Positions 16,626 to 26,044 of a DNA stretch of 64,000 nucleotides are shown here, piece after piece. Source of the stretch: UBA10649 sp963755335. Its GTDB lineage: Bacteria; Actinomycetota; Actinomycetes; S36-B12. How positions within the stretch are numbered: the first letter of the stretch is position 1; every line of letters starts with the position of its first letter. The notes under the pieces were generated by a model. It was not told where the DNA came from and did not search any database. It saw nothing but the letters and a program-made list of their open reading frames with translations. The position numbers and the translations under genes were made by a program. The stretch covers positions 1,612,001 to 1,676,000 of the forward strand of contig CAVWJW010000008.1 in assembly GCA_963755335.1 (NCBI GenBank). Reading direction: 5' to 3'.

Positions 16626-17864
16626 GTGAAGGCACTGAAGTGGGCTGGCACCGTGGTGCTCGCCTTCGCAGTGTCGAGCGTGATGCTCCTCGTGGCGATC
16701 GTCGGCTCATCGGTCAGCCAGACGACGCAGGCGCAGGCAGCGATCCAGCCGTTCTACACGCCTCCGAATCCGCTGCCGTCGAAACCCGGGACGGTCATCC
16801 GGATGGAGCCGTTGGACGTCTCGGTGCCCGGCGCCAAGGCGTATCGGATCCTGTATGTGTCGCAGCGCCCGGACGGGACCCCGGCCGCATCGGGCGGCAT
16901 GGTGTTCATCCCCGACACTCCAGCGCCGACCGACGGGCGGCCCGTGGTGGCCTGGGCGCACGGCACTCTCGGGATGGGGAACGCCTGCGTTCCGTCACGG
17001 TCGGACAACCCGCTCCAGGACACCGACAACTGGCTCGACCAGATGATGGCGCTGGGCTGGGTCGTTGTCTCGACCGACTACGTGGGCCTCGGTACGCCGG
17101 GCCCGAATCTGTATCTCGTTGCTCAGTCCGAGGTGCGCGATGTGGTCAATGCCGTCCGCGCCGCTCGGAACATCCCAGAAGCGCAGGCAGGCTCCCGATA
17201 CGTGACCTGGGGTCATTCTCAGGGCGGCCACGCGGCGATCTGGACCGGACACCTCGGCGAGACCTACGCCCCGGAGCTGACTCTGCTCGGCGTCGCCGCG
17301 GCGGCACCCGCGCTCGACCTCCCCGCCATCATGGGTGCGCAGTGGAACGACGTCGTCGGATGGGTGATCGGGCCGGACGTCATGGAGTCCTGGCCGAGGT
17401 ACTACCCGAGCCTGCCCCTGCAGGGCCTGCTCACCCCTGCCGCAACGGACTCCGCGCAACGGCTGGCCGGGGAGTGCATCAAGGAGTCCGCGCTCGAAGG
17501 ACTGCTGCGGCAGAAGTTGGGCCAGGACTTCTTCGCGGCCGACCCGCTGACCAAGCCCGCGTGGGCCCGGGCAGCGCACGACCAGACGCCCCCACCCATG
17601 CCTGCCGACATGCCGGTCTTCCTCGCGCAGGGCATGGCCGACACCGTCGTCCTGCCGTGGCCGAACGCCATCATCGAGTCGACGTGGTGCTCCGCCGGCT
17701 CGACGGTGGACGCCCTGTGGATGGGCGGGATCGGGCACATGGCAGCGGCGACAACCGCCGGTCCGAGCGCCGTCGACTGGATAGCGGATCGATTCGCTGG
17801 GCGCCCTGCGCCGCGCACCTGCGATGTGCCGCCGCCGGTGGCTCCTGTGGCACCAGCCGACTAG
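16626..17864 (+). CDS. Secreted lipase-like alpha/beta hydrolase (LIP family)
   Basis: 412 residues. The N-terminal signal peptide is KWAGTVVLAFAVSSVMLLVA, ending near TQAQAA. The body matches secretory lipases: VVAWAHGTLGMGNACVPS, LGWVVVSTDYVGLGTPG, the nucleophile elbow TWGHSQGGHAAIW (Ser in GHSQG), the Asp region FLAQGMADTVVLPW, and the catalytic His in GGIGHMAAATTAG. Cys in GNACVPS, GECIKES, STWCSAG and RTCDV may form disulfides. It likely hydrolyses extracellular esters or lipids. The C-terminus is Pro/Ala-rich. The start is fixed by the leaderless promoter. Confidence 0.87.
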   Translation: MKALKWAGTVVLAFAVSSVMLLVAIVGSSVSQTTQAQAAIQPFYTPPNPLPSKPGTVIRMEPLDVSVPGAKAYRILYVSQRPDGTPAASGGMVFIPDTPAPTDGRPVVAWAHGTLGMGNACVPSRSDNPLQDTDNWLDQMMALGWVVVSTDYVGLGTPGPNLYLVAQSEVRDVVNAVRAARNIPEAQAGSRYVTWGHSQGGHAAIWTGHLGETYAPELTLLGVAAAAPALDLPAIMGAQWNDVVGWVIGPDVMESWPRYYPSLPLQGLLTPAATDSAQRLAGECIKESALEGLLRQKLGQDFFAADPLTKPAWARAAHDQTPPPMPADMPVFLAQGMADTVVLPWPNAIIESTWCSAGSTVDALWMGGIGHMAAATTAGPSAVDWIADRFAGRPAPRTCDVPPPVAPVAPAD

Positions 17865-17871
17865 CGGCGTC

Positions 17872-19255
17872 TCAGCGGACGAGAGCCGCCCGCGACATCG
17901 CTGCATTGCCGGCTGCGGACCGGTTCACGGCGCGTACTTCGAAGATCACGCGCTGGCCGCTGGGCAGTCCCCTGATGACGCACGACAGGTGCGTCGTGAC
18001 GCACGTTTGTCCCGTGGACGCGAACACGTTGTAGTGCAGGACCGGCCCGACGCCGGAGTCGGCTGGTGCCCGCCACTTCAGTGCGACGGCCCCCTTGCCT
18101 GCCGCCGCCGCCCTGACCGGCCAGGGCGCTGTCGGCCAGATCCGTGACGAGGCGTCCACGACCGTCACCGTGCCCTGGGCGTTGCTGACGAACAGCTTGG
18201 TGCCGGCCACAGCGGGCGTCGACGGGTGGGGGCCGACGCGGACGATCGCCGCGAGCGTGCCTCGGGTCGCGTCGATGACGCCGACGGTCGTGCCGCCCTG
18301 GTTCGGGATGTAGATGGTCCGGCCGTCCGGGCTCTTGGCGCCCGGTCCGGGACTCCGGCCGATGCGGAGGGTGCGGATGACCTCCTGCTTGGCCTCGTCG
18401 AAGACGGAGACCGTCCCGGCCTGCGAGTTGGGGATGAAGACGAGGCTGCCGTCGACGTTCGGGCTCGGTTGAACGGGGCCTGCCTGCGTGGCGATCTGGC
18501 CGAGGACTGTCCCGTCGTTCTCGCGGAAGACGGTCGTGGTCGACGAGTTCAGGTTCGGCACGTACACCACGTCACTGCCCGACAGGGGCGGTGACGTGGC
18601 CGGCTCCCCCGGCGATCCCCCGACCGTGACCGTCGCGATGACGGTGGCCTTCCTCGTATCGACGACCGAGACCGTGTCCGACCCCTGATTCGGTACGTAG
18701 ACACGGTCGAGGTAGCTCTGGAACTGCGTGCCGACGCCAGCCACCGGCGTGGTGGGACGGATACCGACCGGCACGGTCGCCGTGAGCGTTCCCGTCGCGG
18801 CGTCGATGAGGCTGACGGAGTTCGAGCCCGAGTTGGGCACGACCAGGGTTGCCCCAGCCGAGGCCATCACCGGGGTGAGCGGGGCTGTCGCCCACCGGGA
18901 TCCTCGTGATGAGCTCGAGGGTCTGGGTGTTGATCACGGCGATCTTCCACTCGCCGGTGAGCGGCACGTAGAGGCGATCAGCCGAGGCCAGCGGCGTGGA
19001 CGGCGCCAGGCCCACCTGGAGCGTGTCCACGACGGTGTTCGTGAGCCGGTCGATGACGGTCACGGTGCCGTCGGCCCTGTTGGCCACGAATACGCGATCC
19101 CCGCTGACGACCGGCGTGGTGGGCTCGTTGCCGACGTCGAGGGTCATGAAGGGGCGCGTCGGCAGGGCGGACGTCGCTACGGCAACCCCGTTCAGGGGCA
19201 GGACCAGCGAAGCCGACACGGCGGCAGCCACGAGGACAATTCGCACGATTCGCAC
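17872..19255 (-). CDS. Secreted YVTN-type beta-propeller protein with C-terminal FN3-like domain, one frameshift
   Basis: About 460 residues after removing one C from a CCCC run near 18880. GTG start with signal peptide RIVLVAAAVSASLVLPL. The protein is a series of ~40-residue propeller blades: VFVANRADGTVTVIDRLTN, LYVPLTGEWKIAVINTQT, LVVPNSGSNSVSLIDAATG, VYVPNQGSDTVSVVDTRK, IFIPNSQAGTVSVFDE-like and IYIPNQGGTTVGVIDATRG repeats. The last ~90 residues (WRAPADSGVGPVLHYNVFAS to VIFEVRAVNRSAAGN) are a fibronectin III-like domain. Role: probably surface binding or display. It starts 16 bp after der on the same strand. Confidence 0.82.
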
Positions 19256-19271
19256 CTTGGCACCTTACCTC

Positions 19272-20781
19272 TCAGCGGCGGTGCGACCGCTTCTCACGCA
19301 CCCGCATCACCAATCGGATCGGCGTCCCGGGGAAGCCGAACTCCTCGCGGAGGCGACGCTCGATGAACCGGCGATAGCCCGCCTCGAGGAAGCCGGTGGT
19401 GAACAGGGCGAAGGTCGGGGGCCCGACCTGGACCTGGGCTCCGAACAGGATCCGGGGCTGGCGGCCGCCGCGCAGCGGATGCGGATGGGCATCCGTGAGC
19501 TCCTTGATGAACTGGTTCAGCCGGCCCGTGGAGACGCGGGTCTCCCAGCCCTCGAGGGCCTCCTCGATCGCCGGGCTGAGCTTCTCCACATGCCGCTTGG
19601 TCTTGGCGGAGATGTTCACGGTCGGCGCCCACGGCACCTGCACGAGGTCCCGCTCGATCTCGCGCTTGAGATAGTGCCGGCGCTCCTCGTCGGTGAGGTC
19701 CCACTTGTTGAACGCCAGGACGAGCGCGCGTCCGGATTCGATGACCATGTGGATGATCCGCACGTCCTGCTCGGTCAGCGGCTCGGATGCGTCGACGAGG
19801 ACGACGGCCACTTCCGCGCGATCAAGCGCCGCCTGGGTGCGCAGGGTCGCGTAGTACTCGTGCCCGCTGGCCTCCTTCGCACGGCGGCGGATCCCGGCGG
19901 TGTCGACGAACCACCACCACCGGTCCTTGATCTCGATCAGCTCGTCGACGGGGTCCACGGTCGTGCCGGCCACGCTGTCGACGACGACGCGCTCGCTGCC
20001 CGCCAGGGCATTGAGCAGCGACGACTTGCCGACGTTCGGCTTGCCCAGCAGGGCGACACGGCGGGGTCCGGCGTCGCGCGACATCCCCGAACCGTCCTCG
20101 GGCAGCATCGCCACAGCGGCGTCGAGCAGGTCGCCGGCGCCCCGGCCGTGCAGCGCCGACACGCAATGCGGCTCGCCGAGGCCGAGGGACCACAACGAGG
20201 CGGCCTCCAGCTCCGTGTTCGCGTCGTCGACCTTGTTGGCCACGAGCAGCACCGGCTTGCCGGCCTTGCGCAGCACCTGCACGACGGCCTCGTCGGTGTC
20301 CGTCGCACCGACCTTGGCATCGACGATGAACATCACCGCGTCGGCGTCGTTGACGGCACGCTCGGCCTGTCCGGCGATCGCCGCGCGCCATGCCCTTGAC
20401 CTTGCGGTCCCAGCCGCCGGTGTCGATGAGGATGAAGCGGACGCCGTTCCATTCGGCCTCGTACATGACGCGGTCACGGGTCACGCCCGGAACGTCCTCG
20501 ACGACGGCCTCGCGACGGCCGATCATGCGGTTGACCAGCGTGGACTTGCCGACGTTCGGACGGCCGACCACCGCGAGAACCGGCAGGCCCGAGTGCTCGC
20601 CACCGGGCCGCATGAGCTCGTCGAGGTCGGCATCGATGTCGCCGAACTCCGCTCGAGCGGCTGCTAGGGCCGCCTCGACGGAGGCCAGGTCGTCGGCGTC
20701 GTCGCCGGGGAGCTCGTCGGGTCCCGGAGCGTCGGCGACCTCGTCGTCGTCGGCGTCGAACGCCACCCATTCGTCGCTCAT
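19272..20781 (-). CDS. der: Ribosome-assembly GTPase Der (EngA), one frameshift
   Basis: About 502 residues once a +1 shift near 20395 (in a GCGCG run) is bridged. An acidic N-terminal extension (residues 1-60) precedes two tandem G domains: LAVVGRPNVGKSTLVNRM with DTGGWD and ANKVDD, and VALLGKPNVGKSSLLNAL with DTAGIRR and FNKWDL. A C-terminal KH-like domain follows (RQPRILFGAQVQVGPPTFAL). Der is needed for maturation of the 50S subunit, so the frameshift is almost certainly a sequence error. The ATG at 20781 has GGAG eight bases upstream. It is last in the cmk-acyltransferase-like-der series. Confidence 0.93.
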
Positions 20782-20821
20782 CGTCCCCACTCCAGATCCC
20801 TGCCCGTGCCCTGATCCTGCC

Positions 20822-21446
20822 TTATGGCCGACCGCCGGTCCGCATCACGGCCACCTGCTCAGCATCGGCGAGCAGCTGGCGGACCTGCTCCACGAGGGCC
20901 GAACGGGTCGCAGCCTTCAGCGGATCGCCGGTCATCGGGGACGTGAACCGGCGGCATGAAGAAGACATCGATGCGCGATCTTGGGCGGGGTGGGTCGGTG
21001 GGGACCCTCCCGTCGGCACCCATGATCACGACAGGCATGACCGCAGCACCGCTGGCCGCCGCGAGGTAGCCGACCGGCACGCCCGACCCGGCGAGAAGCA
21101 CGGCTCGATCGTCCGCCAGGGCGGCGAGAGCGCTGCGCTGGGCAGCGATGCCGTAGGCCCCGCTCAGCGGGATGTCGCCGGCTGTGCTCAGGACGCTGTC
21201 CGGGACGGCCCGGTTCATGGCCTCGTTGGCGACGACGTGGATCGGTCGCGGAGCGACGGCGCGCACGAGCGAGCCCGCGAGGACCGCCTCGCAGCGGGTG
21301 ACCATGAGCAGGGGCCCGCTCGTGCCGACGTTGTGGGCCCCATGCGGGCGAAGCTGGTAGGTCATGCGGAGCGCGGCCGAGGTGAGGTTCCGAGCGTGCG
21401 CGGCGCCGTGCCAGGACGGTGGCTCGACCGCCACCAGCGGTTCCAC
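20822..21446 (-). CDS. PlsC-like acyltransferase-fold protein lacking the HX4D motif, one frameshift
   Basis: About 207 residues after removing one C from a CCCC run near 20940. It sits between cmk and der, where actinomycetes usually carry a 1-acylglycerol-3-phosphate acyltransferase-like gene. The fold can be followed: GPLLMVTRCEAVLAGSLV, then HVVANEAMNR, AGDIPLSGAYGIAAQRSALA, VPVGYLAAASGAAVMPVVIM and IDVFFMPPVHVP. The catalytic His-x4-Asp of PlsC (usually NHxSxxD) is replaced by TRCEAVLAG, and no EGTR block is seen. It is therefore probably not an active acyltransferase. GTG start three bases after the cmk stop codon. Confidence 0.7.
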
Positions 21447-21448
21447 GA

Positions 21449-22138
21449 CTAGTCCGGAAGCGCCGAGATGAGCCCGACGACAGCGTCGACGACCTGATCG
21501 AGCGACAGGGCTGTCGTGTCGACGACCACGGCGTCGGGTGCAACGGTGAGCGGGGAGGCCGCGCGCCCGGAGTCCTTGGCGTCGCGTTCGAGCAGGGCCG
21601 TCTCGGTGCGGGCCACGTCGACGGACTCCTTGCCGAGGTCCACGTCCTGCGCGGCGCGGCGACGGGCGCGCTCGGCTGGGTCCGCGGTGATGAAGACCTT
21701 GAGGTCGGCGTCCGGCAGGACCACGGTGGTGATGTCACGTCCCTCGACGACGATCCCATCCCCCGAGGCGATGGCCGCCGACACCTCAAGTCGTTGGATG
21801 TCGACGAGGCGTTCACGGACCGCGGGCACGGCGCTCACGGCACTGACCGCCGCGGTGACCTCGTCACCTCGGATCGGCAGGGCGACGTCGGTGCGGCCCA
21901 CGTGAATGGTCGGCGCAAGCGGATCGGTTCCGCTGACGATGGCGACCGTGTCCATGGCCGCCACCACGGCTTCGGGATCGTCGACGTCGACGTGGGCGTC
22001 GAGCATCGCCCACGTCATGGCCCGGTACATGGCGCCGGTGTCGAGGTACCGCAGCCCGAGGCGGTCGGCGACGGCGCGGCAGACGCTGGACTTGCCCGAT
22101 CCGGCCGGACCGTCCACGGCGATGACGGGAGTACGCAC
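21449..22138 (-). CDS. cmk: Cytidylate kinase
   Basis: 229 residues, usual length. P-loop IAVDGPAGSGKSSVCRAVAD at the N-terminus, then YLDTGAMYRAMTWAM (the NMP-binding region) and IVVEGRDITTVVLPDADLKV with the Arg-Asp that bind CMP, and the lid Arg residues in ADPAERARRRAAQD. It phosphorylates CMP and dCMP for nucleotide recycling. GTG start; gap of 32 bp from tyrA. It lies in the conserved tyrA-cmk-der order. Confidence 0.96.
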   Translation of the reverse strand: MRTPVIAVDGPAGSGKSSVCRAVADRLGLRYLDTGAMYRAMTWAMLDAHVDVDDPEAVVAAMDTVAIVSGTDPLAPTIHVGRTDVALPIRGDEVTAAVSAVSAVPAVRERLVDIQRLEVSAAIASGDGIVVEGRDITTVVLPDADLKVFITADPAERARRRAAQDVDLGKESVDVARTETALLERDAKDSGRAASPLTVAPDAVVVDTTALSLDQVVDAVVGLISALPD

Positions 22139-22170
22139 GGGCCGAGCCTAGGGGGTGAGCCGGCGGGGCA

Positions 22171-23288
22171 CTAAGCGCGCACGTCGAAGTCGCGCTCACG
22201 AAGGGCCGCCAGCGAGCCGCTCCCCCGCCTCGGGCCGCACGAACAGGGCGACGAGGCCGCTGGGGCGTCCGAAGACGTGCTCGATCCGGATGTCCTCGAG
22301 GTTGACGGATGCGTCGCCCACGGCGGCGAAGAGCCGGGCGAGCTCGCCAGGGCGGTCGGCGACGATGACGCTGACCTCACGGTAGGGGGACGGCGCGTTG
22401 CCATGCTTGCCGGGGATGCGCTGCTGGCCGGCCACGCCGGAGGTCAGCACGGACGCCACCTCGGCCTCGACGGTGTCGACGGCGCCGACGTCGGCCATCT
22501 CGCGTAGCGCGCTCACGGTCCGCTGGAGGTCACGCACCACCGCGTCGATGACGTCGGCGACCGGGCCGGCATTCGCCGCGAGGATGTCGGACCACATGTC
22601 GACGTTGGACGCGGCAATCCGCGTCATGTCGCGAAGTCCCTGTCCGGCGATGCGCACGTGCTCGGCGTCGGCATCGACGAGACGGCCGGCCAGGACGCTC
22701 GACAGCACCTGCGGCGTGTGCGACACGAGGGCGACGGCGGCGTCATGATCGCCGGAGGTCATCTCGACGGGCAGGGCGCCGCAGGCCGACACGAGTCGAT
22801 GCACGTCACGAACGTGCTCGATCCCGCTGGACGGCAGCGGGGTCACTACCCACAGCCGGTCATCCATGAGGTCCGCGCGAGCTCCGGCGGCGCCGCTCAC
22901 CTCACGGCCGGCCATCGGGTGCCCGCCCACGAGTCGGACGGGGTCCGCGCCGAGCCCGATCGCCTCCTGGATGACCTGCGCCTTCACCGACGTGACGTCT
23001 GTGATGGTCGCCTCGGGGTAGCGCAGCGAGGCCCGGGCGATGGCGGCCGCCGCATGACGCGGCGGGACGGCCACGACCACGAGGCCCGGGGCGTCGGCGT
23101 CGTCGAACACGTCGGCCCGCTCCGGCGTCCTGCGCGACCCTCAGGTTCTCGGCGTCGACATCGTCCAGCAGGACGTCGACGCCGACCCGTCGAAGCGCCA
23201 GGGCGACCGATGTGCCGATGAGCCCGGCGCCAACAACGAGCACCGGCGAGCCGAAGACGGGTGCGTGCGCCTCCGCGGAGTGCGTCAT
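22171..23288 (-). CDS. tyrA: Prephenate dehydrogenase with ACT domain, two frameshifts
   Basis: About 371 residues after removing one G from GGG near 23120 and one G from a GGGGG run near 22215. N-terminal Rossmann motif LVVGAGLIGTSVALALRR; catalytic-domain motifs LVGGHPMAGREVSG (His of the substrate site) and VALVSHTPQVLSS; C-terminal ACT domain SVIVADRPGELARLFAAVGD, which usually senses tyrosine. It makes 4-hydroxyphenylpyruvate in tyrosine synthesis. The corrected C-terminus ends LRERDFDVRA at a TAG. The ATG overlaps the aroH stop by ATGA, so it is coupled to chorismate mutase, the previous step in the pathway. Confidence 0.92.
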
Positions 23289-23647
23289 TGAACGAGGTCC
23301 GTACGCAGGACCTCGGCCCCGCGCAGGTACACGTGGGCGATCTCCATCCGAGGCCGCTCGGTGTCGGCGTGCATGAGCACGCGAACCACCCGCGCCAGCG
23401 CGCCCTCGACGTCCATCTCCTGGGCGCACAGCAGCGGCACGTCGACGAGTCCCATCGAGCGCGCGGCCACGGCGGGAAAGGCGCAGGTCAGGTCCGGCGT
23501 TCCGGTGAGGATCACGCTGATCAGGTTCTCGCTGGTGAGGTCGTTGCGACTCATCATCTCGGTGAGCAGTTCCGCGACGGCCTCGATCATCTCGGCCTTG
23601 TCGTCGGCTGACAGGCACGTCGCGCCTCGGATTCCTCGCAAGGCCAT
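23285..23647 (-). CDS. aroH: Chorismate mutase, AroH class
   Basis: 120 residues from the ATG at 23647, which has AGGGGAG upstream; longer starts lack a site. The N-terminus MALRGIRGATCLSADDKAE is the signature of monofunctional trimeric AroH enzymes (RGIRGAT with the active-site Arg). Other conserved parts are SVILTGTPDLTCAFPAVAAR and RVVRVLMHADTE. It converts chorismate to prephenate. Coupled by ATGA to tyrA, so the pair channels chorismate to tyrosine. Confidence 0.94.
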   Translation of the reverse strand: MALRGIRGATCLSADDKAEMIEAVAELLTEMMSRNDLTSENLISVILTGTPDLTCAFPAVAARSMGLVDVPLLCAQEMDVEGALARVVRVLMHADTERPRMEIAHVYLRGAEVLRTDLVQ

Positions 23648-23721
23648 CGACGTCGCTCCCCTTCGGCATGGCCGGCGCACGACCGGCCGGACAACTGTAC
23701 CGAGGGCGATTCCGCCGGCAG

Positions 23722-24465
23722 TTAGAGACCGACGGCCGTGTACAGCGCCCGCATCTCGGGACCGACGATCGGACGCAGGACGCCGGGACGCTGCTGCCCC
23801 AGGTGGATCGGTCCGATGCGGGTACGCACGAGGTCAGCCACCGGGAAGCCGACCTCGGCCATCATCCGCCGCACGATGCGATTGCGGCCCTCGTGGATGA
23901 CCAGCTCGACAAGGGACCGGTCCGGGGTCTTCTGCACCAACCGCGCCGAGTCGCAGCGGGCCGGGCCGTCCTCGAGGCTGACGCCGTCGCGCAGCGCCTT
24001 CAGCGCCTGCGTGGTCACCTGACCGCGGACGGTGGCGAGGTACGTCTTGTCGACCTGATGCGAGGGGTGCCCGAGTCGATTGGCGAGCTCCCCGTCGTTG
24101 GTCAGGAACAGCAGGCCCTCGGTGTCCGCGTCGAGGCGGCCGACGTGGAACAGCCGCTCTGCCCGGTCGCGCACGTAGTCGCCGACGCATGGGCGCCCCT
24201 GCTCGTCGGACATGGTCGTGACGACCCCGCGCGGCTTGTTGAAGGCGAGGACCACGAGGTCCGGGGCGGTCGGGACGCGCTGGCCGTCGACCCGGACGAC
24301 GGCTGTCGCAGGATCGATGCGCATGCCCTGCTCGACGACCAGCTGGCCATCGACCTCGACCCTGCCCTGGTCGATGAGCGCCTCGCAGGCGCGGCGGCTG
24401 CCGAGCCCGGCAAGCGCCAGGACCTTCTGCAGCCGGACCAGGTGGGAGTCGTCGCTAGCGGGCAT
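23722..24465 (-). CDS. rluB: 23S rRNA pseudouridine synthase, RluB/RsuA family
   Basis: 247 residues. N-terminal S4 RNA-binding domain (RLQKVLALAGLGSRRACEAL, QGRVEVDGQLV). The catalytic domain has FNKPRGVVTTMSDEQGRP and the active-site Asp in FHVGRLDADTEGLLFLTNDG. The end LVELVIHEGRNRIVRRMMAE is typical of the RluB/RluE/RsuA group. In actinomycetes this gene follows scpB and modifies 23S rRNA in the peptidyl-transferase region. Gap of 12 bp from scpB; same transcript. Confidence 0.93.
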   Translation of the reverse strand: MPASDDSHLVRLQKVLALAGLGSRRACEALIDQGRVEVDGQLVVEQGMRIDPATAVVRVDGQRVPTAPDLVVLAFNKPRGVVTTMSDEQGRPCVGDYVRDRAERLFHVGRLDADTEGLLFLTNDGELANRLGHPSHQVDKTYLATVRGQVTTQALKALRDGVSLEDGPARCDSARLVQKTPDRSLVELVIHEGRNRIVRRMMAEVGFPVADLVRTRIGPIHLGQQRPGVLRPIVGPEMRALYTAVGL

Positions 24466-24477
24466 GCGTCGCGACGT

Positions 24478-25158
24478 TCACTCGAGCCCCGAGACCGAGT
24501 CCAGCACGTCCTCGAGCTCGGCGAGGTCGGGCAGGTGCTCCGCCAGTGGCGGAAGGTCGTCGAGCGACGCAATACCCATGCGCTCCAGGAAGAACGACGT
24601 CGTGCGGTACAGGTGCGCACCGGACTCGCCGTCATGGCCGGCCTCCTCGATGAGCCCGCGCGAGAGCAGCGTGCGAATGACGCCATCGACGTTGACGCCG
24701 CGGACCGCGCTGACCCGCCCCCGAGTGATCGGCTGCCGGTAGGCGATCACCGCGAGCGTCTCGAGCGAGGCCTGCGTCAGTCGGGCCTGCTGGCCCTCGA
24801 GCACGAAGCGCTCCACGAGCGGTGCGCAGTCGGCCCGTGTGTAGTAGCGCCAGCCCCCGGCCACCTCGCGCAGGTCGAAGCCGCGGCCCTGCTCGGTGTA
24901 CTCCTCGGCAAGTCCGCGCACGACGGCCTCGACTTCGGCTGTCGGACTTCGCGTCGCCGCAGCCAGGTCCATCACCGTCATGGGCTCGTCGGCAAGCAGC
25001 AGCAGGGCCTCGATCGCCGCCGACAGCGACGGGGCACCGAGGCTCTGGTCGCCGTCCTCGGCCGTCGCCGACTCGGGCTCGTCGGGCTCGATCTCCTTGG
25101 GCTCAGGCTCCTCGATCACCGGCTCGTCCTCGATGACGGTGTCGTCGGATTCACTCAT
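24478..25158 (-). CDS. scpB: Segregation and condensation protein ScpB
   Basis: 226 residues. The acidic first ~45 residues are poorly conserved, then two winged-helix domains: LSAAIEALLLLADEPMTVMD and RLTQASLETLAVIAYRQPIT with GRVSAVRGVNVDGVIRTLLS, the most conserved part of the family. ScpB dimers join ScpA to bridge SMC heads in chromosome condensation. The ATG lies within the 3' end of scpA (8-bp overlap). Confidence 0.95.
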   Translation of the reverse strand: MSESDDTVIEDEPVIEEPEPKEIEPDEPESATAEDGDQSLGAPSLSAAIEALLLLADEPMTVMDLAAATRSPTAEVEAVVRGLAEEYTEQGRGFDLREVAGGWRYYTRADCAPLVERFVLEGQQARLTQASLETLAVIAYRQPITRGRVSAVRGVNVDGVIRTLLSRGLIEEAGHDGESGAHLYRTTSFFLERMGIASLDDLPPLAEHLPDLAELEDVLDSVSGLE

Positions 25159-26044
25159 GTGCCTGCTCCTCCTCGGTCACGCGATCGACCTCGCGCTCGA
25201 TGTCGAACTCGTCGGTCACCTGGATCTCGGCGTCGTCGGTGCCCGTCCAGCGGATGGTGAGATCGCCCAGGGGCGTCAGCTGCTCGAACGCCACCACCTG
25301 CTCCCGATACAGCTCGAGCAGCGCCAGGAAGCGGCCGACCACGACCAAGGTGGTGTCGCTGTCGGCGATGAGCGCCCGGAACGTTATCGTGCCGTGCCGC
25401 CGAAGTCGCTCGACGATGATCGACGCCTGCTCGCGGACACTGACGCGCTGCACGTGGATGTGCGCGGTCGAGACTTCCTCGATGGGCTTCGGCGCTAGCG
25501 CCCGCGCCGCCATGGCCGCGAACTGGTCAGGTCCGAGGCCGATGAGGACCTCGGGCAGGAGTGCCGCGAACTGCGGCTCGAGTCCGACGGTGCGCGGGAA
25601 GCTGCGGCCGGCATTGGCGATCCGCTCCGCGAACAGCGCCGAGACCTCCTTGTAGGCGCGGTACTGGAGGAGCCGGGCGAACAGCAGGTCGCGCGCCTCG
25701 AGCAGCGCGAGGTCCTCCTCGTCCTCGACCTCGCCGCTGGGCAGCAGGCGGGCCGCCTTGAGGTCGAGGAGGGTCGCGGCGACGACCAGGAAGCCGCTCG
25801 CCTCGTCGAGGTCCCATGTGGACCCCTGCGCGCGGATGTAGCCGATGAACTCGTCCGTGACCTTGTGCAGGGCGAGCTCGGTGACCTCGAGCTTGTGCTT
25901 GGAGATCAGTGTCAGCAGGAGGTCGAACGGGCCGTCGAACTCGCCGACGCGCACCATGAACCCGGACGTCGACTCGGCCGGCTGCGGTTGCGTCGCGTCG
26001 GGCACGGCCTCCGAGGGCGTATCCGCCTCGGTGGGGGTGCTCAC
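25151..26044 (-). CDS. scpA: Segregation and condensation protein ScpA (kleisin)
   Basis: 297 residues. After a low-complexity leader comes FMVRVGEFDGPFDLLLTLIS, the SMC-neck binding start of ScpA, then KLEVTELALHKVTDEFIGYI and FLVVAATLLDLKAARLLP. The C-terminal winged helix (EQASIIVERLRRHGTITFRA) would contact the SMC cap. GTG start overlapping the parA stop by GTGA. The parA-scpA-scpB order is classic for Gram-positives. Confidence 0.95.
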   Translation of the reverse strand: MSTPTEADTPSEAVPDATQPQPAESTSGFMVRVGEFDGPFDLLLTLISKHKLEVTELALHKVTDEFIGYIRAQGSTWDLDEASGFLVVAATLLDLKAARLLPSGEVEDEEDLALLEARDLLFARLLQYRAYKEVSALFAERIANAGRSFPRTVGLEPQFAALLPEVLIGLGPDQFAAMAARALAPKPIEEVSTAHIHVQRVSVREQASIIVERLRRHGTITFRALIADSDTTLVVVGRFLALLELYREQVVAFEQLTPLGDLTIRWTGTDDAEIQVTDEFDIEREVDRVTEEEQAHE

